Source: Aquimarina sp. AU474 (lineage in GTDB: Bacteria > Bacteroidota > Bacteroidia > Flavobacteriales > Flavobacteriaceae). From it: DNA of 64,000 nt. Shown here one piece after another: positions 1 through 8,827 of the stretch. Position 1 is the stretch's first letter. Each line of letters begins with the position of its first letter. The position numbers and the translations under genes were made by a program. The stretch lies in the NCBI RefSeq assembly GCF_900312815.1, contig NZ_OMPE01000006.1, positions 186,001 through 250,000 on the forward strand. The letters run 5' to 3'. A model generated the notes under the pieces. The model did no database searches and had not been told where the DNA came from. It saw nothing but the letters and a program-made list of their open reading frames with translations.

Positions 1-2
1 CT

Positions 3-533
3 ATTTTAATACTTGGCGGAAGTTTAGGAGCGAGGAGAATAAATCAACTCATAGAAAAAGAACTTGGTTTTTTTAAAAATACCAGGGTTCAGGTAATTTG
101 GCAATGTGGAAAGTTGTATTACTCAGAATATAAGAAATATAATGGTAAAAATGATGTGCAGGTACATGAATTTTTAGACACAATGGATTTGGCTTATGCG
201 GCGGCGGATATAATTATATCTAGAGCAGGTGCAAGTTCGGTTTCCGAGTTGTGTATTGTAGCAAAACCCGTATTGTTTATTCCATCGCCTAATGTTGCAG
301 AAGATCATCAGACTAAAAATGCAAATGCTATAGTTAATAAGCAAGGAGCAAAAATGCTTAAAGAGAGTGAGTTAGATGAAAATTTTGAAAATACCATATC
401 AGAATTATTAGATTCAAAAGAGTTACAGGTACAATTATCAAAAGCTATAAAGAAAATGGCTTTGCCTAATGCAACCGCTGATATCGTTGATGAAATTGAA
501 AAAATAATTAAAGAAAAATCGATTAGGAACTAA
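3..533 (+). CDS. murG: MurG, UDP-GlcNAc:lipid I GlcNAc transferase (C-terminal part, 5' end outside window)
   Basis: This peripheral inner-membrane glycosyltransferase adds GlcNAc to lipid I to make lipid II. The frame is open from base 3, so the gene runs in from the left edge and 176 codons remain, about half of a normal MurG. The fragment begins with the [10 protein letters not shown] loop that opens the C-terminal Rossmann domain. It continues with the donor-binding segment [11 protein letters not shown] and the [14 protein letters not shown] block typical of the family. The TTG at 114 is an internal Leu codon and not a start. It ends one base before the murC start region, so it is co-transcribed with murC-ftsQ-ftsA-ftsZ. 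Confidence 0.95.
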   Translation: MLILGGSLGARRINQLIEKELGFFKNTRVQVIWQCGKLYYSEYKKYNGKNDVQVHEFLDTMDLAYAAADIIISRAGASSVSELCIVAKPVLFIPSPNVAEDHQTKNANAIVNKQGAKMLKESELDENFENTISELLDSKELQVQLSKAIKKMALPNATADIVDEIEKIIKEKSIRN

Positions 534-540
534 AGTGAAT

Positions 541-1887
541 ATGAACAAAACTTTAGAACATATAAAAAACATTTATTTTATCGGTATCGGAGGTATCGGT
601 ATGAGTGCTCTTGCTCGATATTTTAAGTTTTTAGGAAAGAATGTGGCGGGTTATGATAAGACATCAACACAAATCACTTTAGATTTAAGTGAGTTAGGGA
701 TAGATATTCATTTTGATGATGCTATAACTGCTATTCCAGAGGTGTTTTTAGACAAAGAAGAAACATTGGTTGTATACACACCTGCAATTCCCAGAGATCA
801 TAAAGAATTTAATCATTTTAAGGATAGCGGGTTTTCTGTAAAAAAGAGAGCAGAGGTTTTGGGGATAATTACCAAAAATGTGTATACACTTGCTGTTGCA
901 GGAACTCATGGTAAAACCACGACTACAGCTATTTTGGGACATTTACTCAAAGAAGCAGGTGTAAAGGTTACAGCGTTTTTAGGAGGAATTAGTGAGAATT
1001 ATAATTCTAACCTGATTTTAGAAGGAAATGAAGTAGTTGTTGTCGAGGCTGATGAATTTGATAGGTCATTTTTACAACTCTATCCGGATATCGTGGCGAT
1101 TACATCAATGGATGCTGATCATTTGGATATATATGAGAAAGCTAACGCACTCGAAGAATCATTTGTAGAATTTTCGTCAAGGGCAAAAGATCATCTGTTG
1201 ATCTGCAATGGATTGCCCATTTCGGGGATAACTTTTGGTGTGAATGATACTTCGGATTATTGTGCGCAAAACATAAGAATAGATAACGGGACTTACATTT
1301 TTGATTTAAAAACACCACACGAGCTCATAAGGGATTTGCATTTAAACCTGCCAGGTACACATAACTTGTTAAATGCCATAACAGCCTTTGCCATAGCGAT
1401 GCTTTACGGCACCCCGACCACATCTCTGGCAAAGGCTTTATTTTCTTTTAAAGGTGTACAGCGTAGATTCACTTATCAAATAAAAACAAAAGATTTGGTG
1501 TATGTAGATGATTATGCTCATCACCCTACAGAGATTAATGCTTTGCATCAAGCAGTAAGAGAAATGCATCCAGGTAAAAACGTACTAGCTATTTTTCAAC
1601 CTCATTTGTATAGTAGAACCAGAGATTTCGCAGAAGATTTTGCAATAAGCCTCAGTCAATTTGATCAATTATTACTTCTTGATATATACCCAGCCAGAGA
1701 GTTACCGATCGAGGGTATAACTTCAGAATGGTTATTAAATAAAGTAGAAGTGAGCAATAAAAAATTGGTAGTAAAAGAAAATTTAATTGAAGAAATAAAA
1801 AAAAGTAATCCACAAGTTGTATTAACAATTGGTGCGGGAGATATTGGAGAAGAAGTAAAAAGTATAAAAGAGGCATTAGCGATATGA
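541..1887 (+). CDS. murC: MurC, UDP-N-acetylmuramate--L-alanine ligase
   Basis: This cytoplasmic ATP-dependent ligase adds the first residue, L-Ala, to UDP-MurNAc. Near the N-terminus is a glycine-rich nucleotide-binding stretch, GIGGIGMSALA. The Mur-ligase P-loop GTHGKTTTT lies at about residues 121-129, followed by the DEFDRSF and DYAHHPTE motifs of the central and C-terminal domains. About 448 aa is the normal length. An in-frame GTG lies two codons upstream at 535; the ATG at 541 is preferred, and the choice changes only two residues. The stop overlaps the ftsQ start by 4 bases (ATGA), which indicates translational coupling. Confidence 0.96.
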   Translation: MNKTLEHIKNIYFIGIGGIGMSALARYFKFLGKNVAGYDKTSTQITLDLSELGIDIHFDDAITAIPEVFLDKEETLVVYTPAIPRDHKEFNHFKDSGFSVKKRAEVLGIITKNVYTLAVAGTHGKTTTTAILGHLLKEAGVKVTAFLGGISENYNSNLILEGNEVVVVEADEFDRSFLQLYPDIVAITSMDADHLDIYEKANALEESFVEFSSRAKDHLLICNGLPISGITFGVNDTSDYCAQNIRIDNGTYIFDLKTPHELIRDLHLNLPGTHNLLNAITAFAIAMLYGTPTTSLAKALFSFKGVQRRFTYQIKTKDLVYVDDYAHHPTEINALHQAVREMHPGKNVLAIFQPHLYSRTRDFAEDFAISLSQFDQLLLLDIYPARELPIEGITSEWLLNKVEVSNKKLVVKENLIEEIKKSNPQVVLTIGAGDIGEEVKSIKEALAI

Positions 1888-2600
1888 AAAATATAATGAC
1901 ATATCTGAAATTTAGCGGTTTAATCGTTTTGATTGTAGTTCTTTTTGCTTTTACAAGTAAGCGAAATAAGGAGAGACAGATCAATGAAGTGCTCATAGAA
2001 TTTGTCGAAGAGCAGGATCCATACGTAAATGAAGCCATGGTTAATAAATTGTTAATACAAAATCAGGAGAGAGTTACGAACGTGGGTAAAGAAATTTTAG
2101 TTTTGAATACTGTAGAGCAGGAGTTGGATTCACACAAAATGATCGAGCATTCTGATGTATATCTTACTGTAAATGGAGAACTTAGGGCACTAATTAAACA
2201 ACGCACCCCAATTGCACGGGTTAATGCGGTTACTCCTTTTTATGTGGATATTACTGGAAGTACCATGCCTTTATCAAGTAGTCATTCGGCACATGTACCA
2301 TTAGTGCATAATGTGTCAGAAAGAGAAGTGACAGAAGTTTTTCCTTTACTGAAGAAAATTCAGAAAGATAAATTTTTGAAAAAGCATGTCGTTGGAGTAT
2401 ATAGAAATAACAAAGGACATTACGAGTTAGAATTAAGGGTATACTCGTTTAAGGTCGTTATTGGGGAAGTAGAAGATTTAGGAAGTAAAGTCAAGAATTT
2501 CAAAGCTTTTTATCAAAAAGCTTTACGAGATAAAAGTCTTGATAAATATAAAAAAGTCAGTTTACAGTTTAGTAATCAAGTGGTGTGTACCATAAAATAA
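1884..2600 (+). CDS. ftsQ: FtsQ-type cell division protein
   Basis: A bitopic divisome protein of 238 aa. It has a short cytoplasmic N-terminus, one transmembrane segment at about residues 9-24 and a periplasmic remainder with the POTRA/FtsQ fold expected for this slot. The primary sequence is poorly conserved, as usual for FtsQ in this phylum. The call rests on size, topology, motifs such as RTPIARV (the R-x-P-x-A-x-V pattern seen in FtsQ beta domains) and position between murC and ftsA. It overlaps murC by 4 bases and ends 7 bases before ftsA. Confidence 0.88.
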   Translation: MKNIMTYLKFSGLIVLIVVLFAFTSKRNKERQINEVLIEFVEEQDPYVNEAMVNKLLIQNQERVTNVGKEILVLNTVEQELDSHKMIEHSDVYLTVNGELRALIKQRTPIARVNAVTPFYVDITGSTMPLSSSHSAHVPLVHNVSEREVTEVFPLLKKIQKDKFLKKHVVGVYRNNKGHYELELRVYSFKVVIGEVEDLGSKVKNFKAFYQKALRDKSLDKYKKVSLQFSNQVVCTIK

Positions 2601-2607
2601 TACCAAC

Positions 2608-3966
2608 ATGGAAAGAGCAACAAATGAAATAGCGGTAGGATTAGACATAGGAACAACAAAGATTGTTGCTATGGTCGGGAAGTATAATGAATATGGAAAG
2701 ATGGAAGTCCTAGGAGTTGGTAAATCCAAGAGTTTAGGAGTGCACCGAGGTGTTGTTAATAATATAACGCAAACTATTCAATCTATACAACAAGCTATCC
2801 AAGAAGCCGAGAGTGTTTCGGGAATGAAGATTAATGATGTAACGGTTGGTATCGCAGGGCAGCATATCAGAAGTTTACAACACAGTGATTATATCACCAG
2901 GCCTAATGCAGATGCTGTTATAGACGAGGATGATATCGATAAGTTATGCAATCAAGTGCATAAGTTGGTCATGTTACCAGGAGAAGAAATTCTTCATGTA
3001 TTGCCGCAAGAATATAAAGTTGATGGTCAAGCCGAAATCAAAGAGCCTGTAGGTATGTATGGGGGACGACTAGAAGCAAATTTTCATGTCGTTGTAGGAC
3101 AAGTAACTTCTATTCGTAATATAGGAAGATGTGTAAAGAGTTCTGGATTAGAACTGTCTGATGTTACTCTAGAACCACTTGCTTCTGCCAATGCCGTTTT
3201 AAGTCAAGAAGAAAAAGAAGCAGGAGTTGCTTTGATAGATATAGGAGGAGGTACTACAGATTTGGCAATTTTTAAAGATGGTATTATTCGTCATACTGCA
3301 GTGATTCCTTTTGGAGGAAATGTAATTACTGAAGATATAAAAGAGGGATGCTCTATTATTGAAAAACAGGCTGAATTATTAAAAATCAAATTTGGTTCTG
3401 CATGGCCAGGAGAAAATAAAGATAATGAGATTGTTTCGATTCCTGGTTTAAGAGGAAGGGAACCTAAAGAAATTACATTAAAGAATTTATCCAAAATTAT
3501 TCATGCTCGTGTAGTAGAGATTGTAGAGCAGGTTTTTTTAGAAATTAAAAATTATGGACATGAATCTCCTAAGAAAAAATTAATCGCAGGAATAGTATTA
3601 ACAGGTGGAGGGTCTCAATTAAAACATCTTAAACAATTAGTAGAGTATATAACAGGAATGGATACTCGAATAGGATATCCAAATGAGCATTTGGCAGGTA
3701 ATAGCGATTCTGAAACTACGAGTCCGATGTATGCCACTGCGGTAGGATTAGTGATGGATGGGTTAGTGCATATGCAGAAGCAAAAGAAAATAGTAAAGAA
3801 AGAAGTAGTAACAAATACTGAAACAGTTGGTCAACAACATGTAGAAGCAAATGAGAATGAAGTGGTGAATGAAGAAGAAAACCCAAGGGTAGATCTAAAA
3901 CCAAGAAAGAATATTCTGGAAAAATGGACAGAAAAATTCAAGGAATTTTTGGATAACGCCGAATAG
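2608..3966 (+). CDS. ftsA: FtsA, actin-like divisome protein
   Basis: An actin-fold ATPase that tethers FtsZ to the membrane and recruits later division proteins. The phosphate-1 motif GLDIGTTK starts at residue 11, the phosphate-2 motif DIGGGTTD is at 211-218, and the adenosine motif TGGGSQL follows. The C-terminus (about 426-452, ending WTEKFKEFLDNAE) forms a basic/aromatic amphipathic helix that fits the membrane-targeting helix. It is preceded by a charged linker of about 40 residues. The total of 452 aa is slightly long compared with about 420 aa in E. coli because of this linker. It sits directly upstream of ftsZ. Confidence 0.95.
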   Translation: MERATNEIAVGLDIGTTKIVAMVGKYNEYGKMEVLGVGKSKSLGVHRGVVNNITQTIQSIQQAIQEAESVSGMKINDVTVGIAGQHIRSLQHSDYITRPNADAVIDEDDIDKLCNQVHKLVMLPGEEILHVLPQEYKVDGQAEIKEPVGMYGGRLEANFHVVVGQVTSIRNIGRCVKSSGLELSDVTLEPLASANAVLSQEEKEAGVALIDIGGGTTDLAIFKDGIIRHTAVIPFGGNVITEDIKEGCSIIEKQAELLKIKFGSAWPGENKDNEIVSIPGLRGREPKEITLKNLSKIIHARVVEIVEQVFLEIKNYGHESPKKKLIAGIVLTGGGSQLKHLKQLVEYITGMDTRIGYPNEHLAGNSDSETTSPMYATAVGLVMDGLVHMQKQKKIVKKEVVTNTETVGQQHVEANENEVVNEEENPRVDLKPRKNILEKWTEKFKEFLDNAE

Positions 3967-4044
3967 ATTTAGGAACTAATAATGCTCCAGAAAAGAGCAG
4001 TAAAAAAAGTATAAAAAAATAGGAGAACCAGAAAATTAGCAATT

Positions 4045-6021
4045 ATGAGTAATAACGAAGAATTTGAAAACATTTCGTTTGATTTACCTAAAAACCAATC
4101 CAATGTGATTAAAGTGATTGGTGTAGGAGGTGGTGGTAGCAATGCTATCAATCACATGTTCCTGCAGGGGATCAAAGGTGTTGATTTTGTGATCTGTAAT
4201 ACAGATGCACAAGCATTAGAGAATAGCTCAATTCCAAATAAGATACAATTAGGAGTATCCTTAACCGAAGGGTTAGGAGCAGGCGCAAATCCCGAAGTGG
4301 GAGAACAATCTGCTGTAGAAAGCTATGAAGAGATAAAGAACATGTTGGACACCAATACCAAAATGATTTTCATTACTGCTGGTATGGGTGGTGGTACGGG
4401 TACAGGAGCTGCTCCTATTATTGCTAAAATGGCTAAGGAGTTAGATATCCTTACCGTAGGTATTGTTACTATTCCGTTTCAGTTTGAAGGGCGTATGCGT
4501 AATGAACAAGCACAATTAGGTGTAGAACGACTTCGGGCTCATGTAGATTCATTGATAGTAATCAATAATAATAAACTAAGAGAAGTATATGGTAACCTTG
4601 GATTTAAAGCTGGTTTCTCCAAAGCAGACGAAGTTCTTGCTACAGCATCTAGAGGTATTGCCGAAGTAATTACGCACCATTATACTCAAAATATTGATTT
4701 ACGTGATGCCAAAACTGTACTTAGTAATAGTGGTACTGCAATCATGGGCTCTGCTAATGCCTCTGGTAACAAACGTGCGCACGATGCTATTGTAAAAGCT
4801 TTGGATTCTCCATTGCTTAACGATAATAAAATTACGGGTGCTAAAAATGTTCTCTTATTAATAGTATCAGGTAAAGAAGAGATTACTATTGATGAAATTG
4901 GTGAAATCAATGATCATATTCAACAAGAAGCAGGTCATGGTGCTAATATAATTATGGGTGTAGGTGAAGATGAGTCTCTAGAGGATGCTATCTCGGTTAC
5001 AATTATAGCTACAGGTTTTGATGTTGAGCAACAGGATGAAATCGTAAATACTGAGACAAAAAAGATTATCCATACGCTAGAGGATGAGCAAAGGGCTGCT
5101 ATACAGAACTTAACGCCAAAATCTACTAGCAAAGTTACACCGGCACTTTCTCCTTTACCAAAGAACAAAGAAATAGAGGAACCTAAGATTATCAAACATG
5201 AGTTAATCGAAGATGAAGAGATAAAAGAGGAGTCTGATCTTATTCGAACTACGGATTTGATAAAAAATATCGATGTAGAGTATGAAGTGGTGAGTCCTTT
5301 CTCTTCTGATAATGATTTTGTGATTATTAATGCACAAGATATCATCAAAGAAATAGAGGTAAATGATGCCAAAGAAATAAGTCAAGAAGAAGAGGAAGAT
5401 AATGATCAATTTTCACTAGCTTTTGATATGCCAGCAAGTGGTAATCAAGAACCCGACAGTGCTATTGATGTTGCAGCTACCAATGAACAAAAAATAGAGG
5501 AAGAGGATCAACCTATAATCTTTGATTTAAGCGATGATATCCTTGATATAGAGGTTAATGAACCTATAGAAGTTGTACCAGTAGGAGAGGCAATTTCTGG
5601 AGGAGGTCAAAAATATAGTCTTGAAGATTATATGGAAGAAGAAAAACGATTGACTGATGCGCAACCTGCAGATGTTATGGAAGAGGATGAAGAAGTGATT
5701 TTTGAAAAGAAGACTGTAGCTCCCGAACCAGAGGCAGAAACACCAGAAAATGTAGATCCAGTGGATCAACCAATTTCAGAAACTCTTAAAGCTAGAGCAG
5801 CAGAGCGACGTGCTAAGATGAAAGAATTTAATTATAAATTCAGAAATAGTTCATCAAACATCGATGATATCGAAAAAGAGCCAGCATATAAGCGTGCGGG
5901 AATAGATGTTGAGGCTAAACCTGATGATCCAGGATTATCTAGAACTTCTTTAGGAACTGATAGTAATGATGATATACAATTGCGAAAAAATAATTCTTTT
6001 CTTCATGACAATGTAGATTAA
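4045..6021 (+). CDS. ftsZ: FtsZ, tubulin-like division GTPase with long acidic C-terminal extension
   Basis: This GTPase polymerises into the Z-ring. The globular domain has [10 protein letters not shown] near residue 27, the tubulin signature [12 protein letters not shown] at 113-124, and the T7-loop catalytic motif NIDLRD at 216-221. The GTPase/C-terminal core ends near residue 335. About 320 further residues follow that are strongly acidic and low in complexity, so the protein (658 aa) is far longer than the roughly 380 aa of E. coli FtsZ. Such long extensions are known in Bacteroidota. No canonical conserved C-terminal peptide of the D-I-P-x-F-L type is visible at the end. A strong terminator follows at 6052. 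Confidence 0.97.
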   Translation: MSNNEEFENISFDLPKNQSNVIKVIGVGGGGSNAINHMFLQGIKGVDFVICNTDAQALENSSIPNKIQLGVSLTEGLGAGANPEVGEQSAVESYEEIKNMLDTNTKMIFITAGMGGGTGTGAAPIIAKMAKELDILTVGIVTIPFQFEGRMRNEQAQLGVERLRAHVDSLIVINNNKLREVYGNLGFKAGFSKADEVLATASRGIAEVITHHYTQNIDLRDAKTVLSNSGTAIMGSANASGNKRAHDAIVKALDSPLLNDNKITGAKNVLLLIVSGKEEITIDEIGEINDHIQQEAGHGANIIMGVGEDESLEDAISVTIIATGFDVEQQDEIVNTETKKIIHTLEDEQRAAIQNLTPKSTSKVTPALSPLPKNKEIEEPKIIKHELIEDEEIKEESDLIRTTDLIKNIDVEYEVVSPFSSDNDFVIINAQDIIKEIEVNDAKEISQEEEEDNDQFSLAFDMPASGNQEPDSAIDVAATNEQKIEEEDQPIIFDLSDDILDIEVNEPIEVVPVGEAISGGGQKYSLEDYMEEEKRLTDAQPADVMEEDEEVIFEKKTVAPEPEAETPENVDPVDQPISETLKARAAERRAKMKEFNYKFRNSSSNIDDIEKEPAYKRAGIDVEAKPDDPGLSRTSLGTDSNDDIQLRKNNSFLHDNVD

Positions 6022-6051
6022 GAATTTTGTAACATATAAAATTTACTAGAT

Positions 6052-6088
6052 AACCGATAATCTGATTAAAGATTATCGGTTTATTTTT
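6052..6088 (+). terminator. Rho-independent terminator of the mur-fts operon
   Basis: A perfect 12-bp stem (AACCGATAATCT / AGATTATCGGTT) with the 6-nt loop GATTAA is followed by TATTTTTT. It begins 30 bases after the ftsZ stop and closes the murG-ftsZ transcription unit. The next gene has its own -7-like element, TATCTTCG, at 6089-6096. Confidence 0.85.
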
Positions 6089-6123
6089 TATCTTCGCAAT
6101 CCTAAAGATTAATTTAAAGAAAG

Positions 6124-6573
6124 ATGAGTTTACAACAAGAAGTAATGACAGCCATGAAAGAGGCTATGAAAGCTAAGGATACGAATGCATTAACATCATT
6201 ACGTGCCATTAAATCGGCTATTTTGTTGGCTCAAACAGAAAGCGGAGCAAAAGAAGAATTAACCGAAGATCAAGAGCTTAAGCTATTGCAAAAATTGGTA
6301 AAACAACGTAAGGATAGTGCAGCTATTTTCTCTGAGCAAAAAAGAGAAGATTTGGCGCAACCCGAGCTTGATCAAGCCAAGGTTATAGAGCAATTTTTAC
6401 CTGAACAATTAAGCGAAGAAGAAATCGAAAAAGTTGTGGTAATGACAATCGATGATATTGGCGCATCTGGTATGAAAGATATGGGTAAAGTGATGGGGAT
6501 TGTATCCAAAGAATTGACAGGTAAGGCAGATGGTAAAATCATTTCTACCATTGTAAAAAGTAAATTATCTTAG
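6124..6573 (+). CDS. GatB/YqeY domain protein
   Basis: A 149-aa cytoplasmic protein of the GatB/YqeY family, related to the C-terminal tRNA-binding domain of the GatB subunit of glutamyl-tRNA(Gln) amidotransferase. Family traits seen are the N-terminal helical segment KEAMKAKDTNALTSLRAIKS, the EQFLPEQLSEEEIE block in the middle, and the glycine-rich end GKVMGIVSKELTGKADGK. The exact role of stand-alone YqeY proteins is not established. It follows ftsZ in many Bacteroidota. The ATG at 6124 has an A-rich leader, and the upstream TATCTTCG at 6089 resembles the Bacteroidetes -7 box. Confidence 0.9.
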   Translation: MSLQQEVMTAMKEAMKAKDTNALTSLRAIKSAILLAQTESGAKEELTEDQELKLLQKLVKQRKDSAAIFSEQKREDLAQPELDQAKVIEQFLPEQLSEEEIEKVVVMTIDDIGASGMKDMGKVMGIVSKELTGKADGKIISTIVKSKLS

Positions 6574-6592
6574 TTATATATTATAGTATATA

Positions 6593-6666
6593 GGCCGTGT
6601 GGCGCAACTGAATAGCGCATCAGATTTCGGCTCTGAGGGTTGGGGGTTTGAATCCCTCCACGGTCA
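6593..6666 (+). tRNA. tRNA-Arg (anticodon TCG)
   Basis: A complete cloverleaf can be drawn. The 7-bp acceptor stem is GGCCGTG / CACGGTC with one G-T pair, followed by discriminator A at 6666. The D stem is GCGC/GCGC. The anticodon stem TCAGA/TCTGA encloses the loop TTTCGGC, giving anticodon TCG (reads CGA and CGN codons). The T stem GGGGG/CCCTC encloses TTTGAAT. The terminal CCA is not encoded (CAC follows), as is usual in this phylum. The 3' end is echoed by two tRNA-3'-like repeats at 6781 and 13911. Confidence 0.93.
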
Positions 6667-6672
6667 CGAATG

Positions 6673-6761
6673 AATCACAAAAAGTGTGAATTACAAAGCG
6701 AGTTTCAGAAATGAAGCTCGCTTCTTTTTTTGAAACTTTCGAAGTAATTCTTTTTGTGATT
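6673..6761 (+). terminator. tRNA-Arg terminator nested in a larger inverted repeat
   Basis: The inner hairpin is AAGCGAGTTTCA, GAAA tetraloop, TGAAGCTCGCTT (6696-6723; 12 pairs, one G-U), followed by C and seven T. This is a textbook intrinsic terminator for the tRNA. It is flanked by an outer inverted repeat: AATCACAAAAAG plus AATTAC (6673-6694, interrupted by TGTG) against GTAATTCTTTTTGTGATT (6744-6761). The whole 89-nt block could fold as one long rod. No coding frame lies here. Confidence 0.85.
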
Positions 6762-6780
6762 ATCAACGCGGAGCGTTGTA

Positions 6781-6812
6781 GGGATCAAGATAGTTAACCC
6801 CTTCACGGTCAC
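6781..6812 (+). repeat. Left copy of 32-bp direct repeat resembling a tRNA-Arg 3' end
   Basis: The sequence reads GGGATCAAGATAGTTA followed by ACCCCTTCACGGTCAC. It matches 13911-13942 at 31 of 32 positions (G/C difference at position 9). The last 14 bases differ by one base from the 3' end of the tRNA-Arg gene at 6655-6668. A small hairpin CAACGC-GGA-GCGTTG (6764-6778) stands immediately before it. The copy is consistent with an attachment-site-like duplication or a decayed tRNA copy. No integrase gene is present, so mobility is inference. Confidence 0.75.
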
Positions 6813-6945
6813 CATAAGAGACAAATTTCACATTTGTCTTATCGGGCTTAAAAAAAGCATACCAATTTGCACAGAAATTTCATTCTAGATTAAGGTTAAT
6901 TGATGTGACATAGATAATTACAATTTACTATAAAATATTTATCTT

Positions 6946-8604
6946 CTAATTTACGAGTTCTGATGGACTCACTGCAAATTCTTTTTTAAAACATTTAGAA
7001 AAATAGGAAGGACTAGAAAATCCCGTTTGAAATGCAATTTCAGAAATGGTACTCTGTTTGTTCATAATTAACTCTTTAGCTCTGTTTAAACGAATTAAAG
7101 AAATTAATTGATTCGGAGATTTATTGGTAATCGCTTTAAGCTTACGCTGCAGTTGTCGTTCACTTACTCCAATCTCTCTGCAAAGTATTGTCACTCCATA
7201 ATAGTCATTACTCATATGATTATTTATGTTCTGAACTACCTGTTGTAAAAAAGAGTTTTGTTGTGGATCTTTATGTTTTTTTATGATAGTGGTTTCTGGC
7301 TGCGATTTTTTGGTTGCCGTAAATAAGAGCAAGGAAGTTCCCAATTCTGTTTTAAAAACGGTCTTGTTAGGTGTAAAGTCCATATCCACACCAACTAGTA
7401 AGTTTTTTACTGTTTGCGTAAGTACAATTTGATTAGGGGAGGATTGGTTTCCTATAAAGCTCACAAAATCTTCTGTTTCTTCACAAACGCAGTCTCTAAT
7501 AGAACATTCTTTGATATCAATACCGATCGAAATTTGCGTGTTAAAACTTTTGACGATTTCTACAAGTTCTGTACTACAATATACTGCCTTACTAGGCCCT
7601 TCAAAAGTGATAGTAAAAGTGTTTTTAGTATTGATTATTACATTCCCTTTATACTTACTTGCAAATTTCTGTACTAAGTTTTGAACAGTATATTGATAAG
7701 CCTCTGCAGTTTGAAGATGTCCTACCATAAAGGTATACAGCTTTCTTTCATAAATAGGCTCAGAAGCTATTTCTATCGTATCTATAAATGATTTTATGTT
7801 TTCTAAAACCGCCTTGGTGTCACCAACCCAGAACAAATGATCATTTCCTTCGAGCTCTACTAATCTCGAATCGGGAATACGATTTGCTATAAATCGCCCT
7901 TCTTCGATCTTAACATCGATATCATCTACACGCTGCAATAATAATGTAGGAACCTTTATCGATCCTAAAATGTTAATGATATCTACTTGGGTATTCATTT
8001 TGGTGAGTGCCATAGCTGCTCTCGGACTTGCTCCAGAACGAAAGTAATTAGCCAACCATTCCATAAATACTTTATCTTGTGCTTTTGAGGGTGCTAAAGA
8101 CTCTAAGTTCATAGCTCCACTTCCCCAATCATTCGCTATCATATCATACACTTCCTGGCGCTCTTCATCTTTAGGTGCCCAAGGATATTCTTCAGAATAT
8201 CTTCTCTTTGCAAAAATCCCAAAAGCAATCAAAGAGATGACACGATCTGGATAGGTTGCGCTGAATAAGGCAGAAACACTACCGCCCTCTGAATGACCAA
8301 AGAGTACAGCTTTTTCTGATCCCGCTGCATCCATAACGGCGGTAATATCTTCCATCCGCTCTTCTAGTGTAGCAAATTCTACGACTCTATCCGAAAGTCC
8401 GGTCCCTCTTTTATCAAAAAGAATCACTCTTGCAAATTTACCAAGTTCTTCAAAGAAATTAACCAATTCTGGACATGACCACATCAAATCAATATTAGAA
8501 ACCCATCCTGGAATATATACTAGATCAATAGGTCCCGAACCAAAAACTTGATAGGCTATATTGACATCTCCACTCTTTGCATATGTTGTCTTTGGTTTTA
8601 TCAT
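6946..8604 (-). CDS. Alpha/beta-hydrolase + degenerate adenylyl-cyclase-like domain + AraC-type DNA-binding fusion
   Basis: A 552-aa cytoplasmic three-domain protein. Residues 1-275 form an alpha/beta hydrolase with nucleophile elbow GHSEGG (Ser105), acid candidates in VDDID (227-230) and His256 in GNDHLFW. Residues 285-430 align by eye with class III nucleotide cyclase domains that follow such hydrolases (FTITFEGPSKA, SIGIDIKECS, QIVLTQTVKNLL), but the metal-binding Asp motifs (normally FTDIVGST and AGDGF) are absent. It is therefore probably a non-catalytic sensor. Residues 455-552 are a two-HTH AraC domain (ISEIAFQTGFSSPSYFSKCFKK split over both helices). It is probably a ligand- or substrate-responsive transcription factor. 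It stands alone, with a 223-bp spacer upstream. Confidence 0.85.
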   Translation of the reverse strand: MIKPKTTYAKSGDVNIAYQVFGSGPIDLVYIPGWVSNIDLMWSCPELVNFFEELGKFARVILFDKRGTGLSDRVVEFATLEERMEDITAVMDAAGSEKAVLFGHSEGGSVSALFSATYPDRVISLIAFGIFAKRRYSEEYPWAPKDEERQEVYDMIANDWGSGAMNLESLAPSKAQDKVFMEWLANYFRSGASPRAAMALTKMNTQVDIINILGSIKVPTLLLQRVDDIDVKIEEGRFIANRIPDSRLVELEGNDHLFWVGDTKAVLENIKSFIDTIEIASEPIYERKLYTFMVGHLQTAEAYQYTVQNLVQKFASKYKGNVIINTKNTFTITFEGPSKAVYCSTELVEIVKSFNTQISIGIDIKECSIRDCVCEETEDFVSFIGNQSSPNQIVLTQTVKNLLVGVDMDFTPNKTVFKTELGTSLLLFTATKKSQPETTIIKKHKDPQQNSFLQQVVQNINNHMSNDYYGVTILCREIGVSERQLQRKLKAITNKSPNQLISLIRLNRAKELIMNKQSTISEIAFQTGFSSPSYFSKCFKKEFAVSPSELVN

Positions 8605-8827
8605 ATTGTCGGTTTTAAAAAGTATTGTAAAACAGTTACTTTTATAAAACTAAAGAATAACAAGTCGAAGACCATAATAACAATGCTTACAAAGTGTATA
8701 CTATGTGTTGTAAAATGTTAAAAATAGATATACAATGTGTAGACATTAAAATTTCAAAATACTGATTATCAATTAATTAAACATTAAAAAAAAATATCTT
8801 AGTAATAGATGCTTATAACTACTCTTT

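Noticed and set aside
1652..2038. Long minus-strand frames opposite murC/ftsQ, ftsZ, pnp and tamL
   Set aside because: They are antisense shadows of conserved genes, with hydrophobic or low-complexity composition and no start signals.
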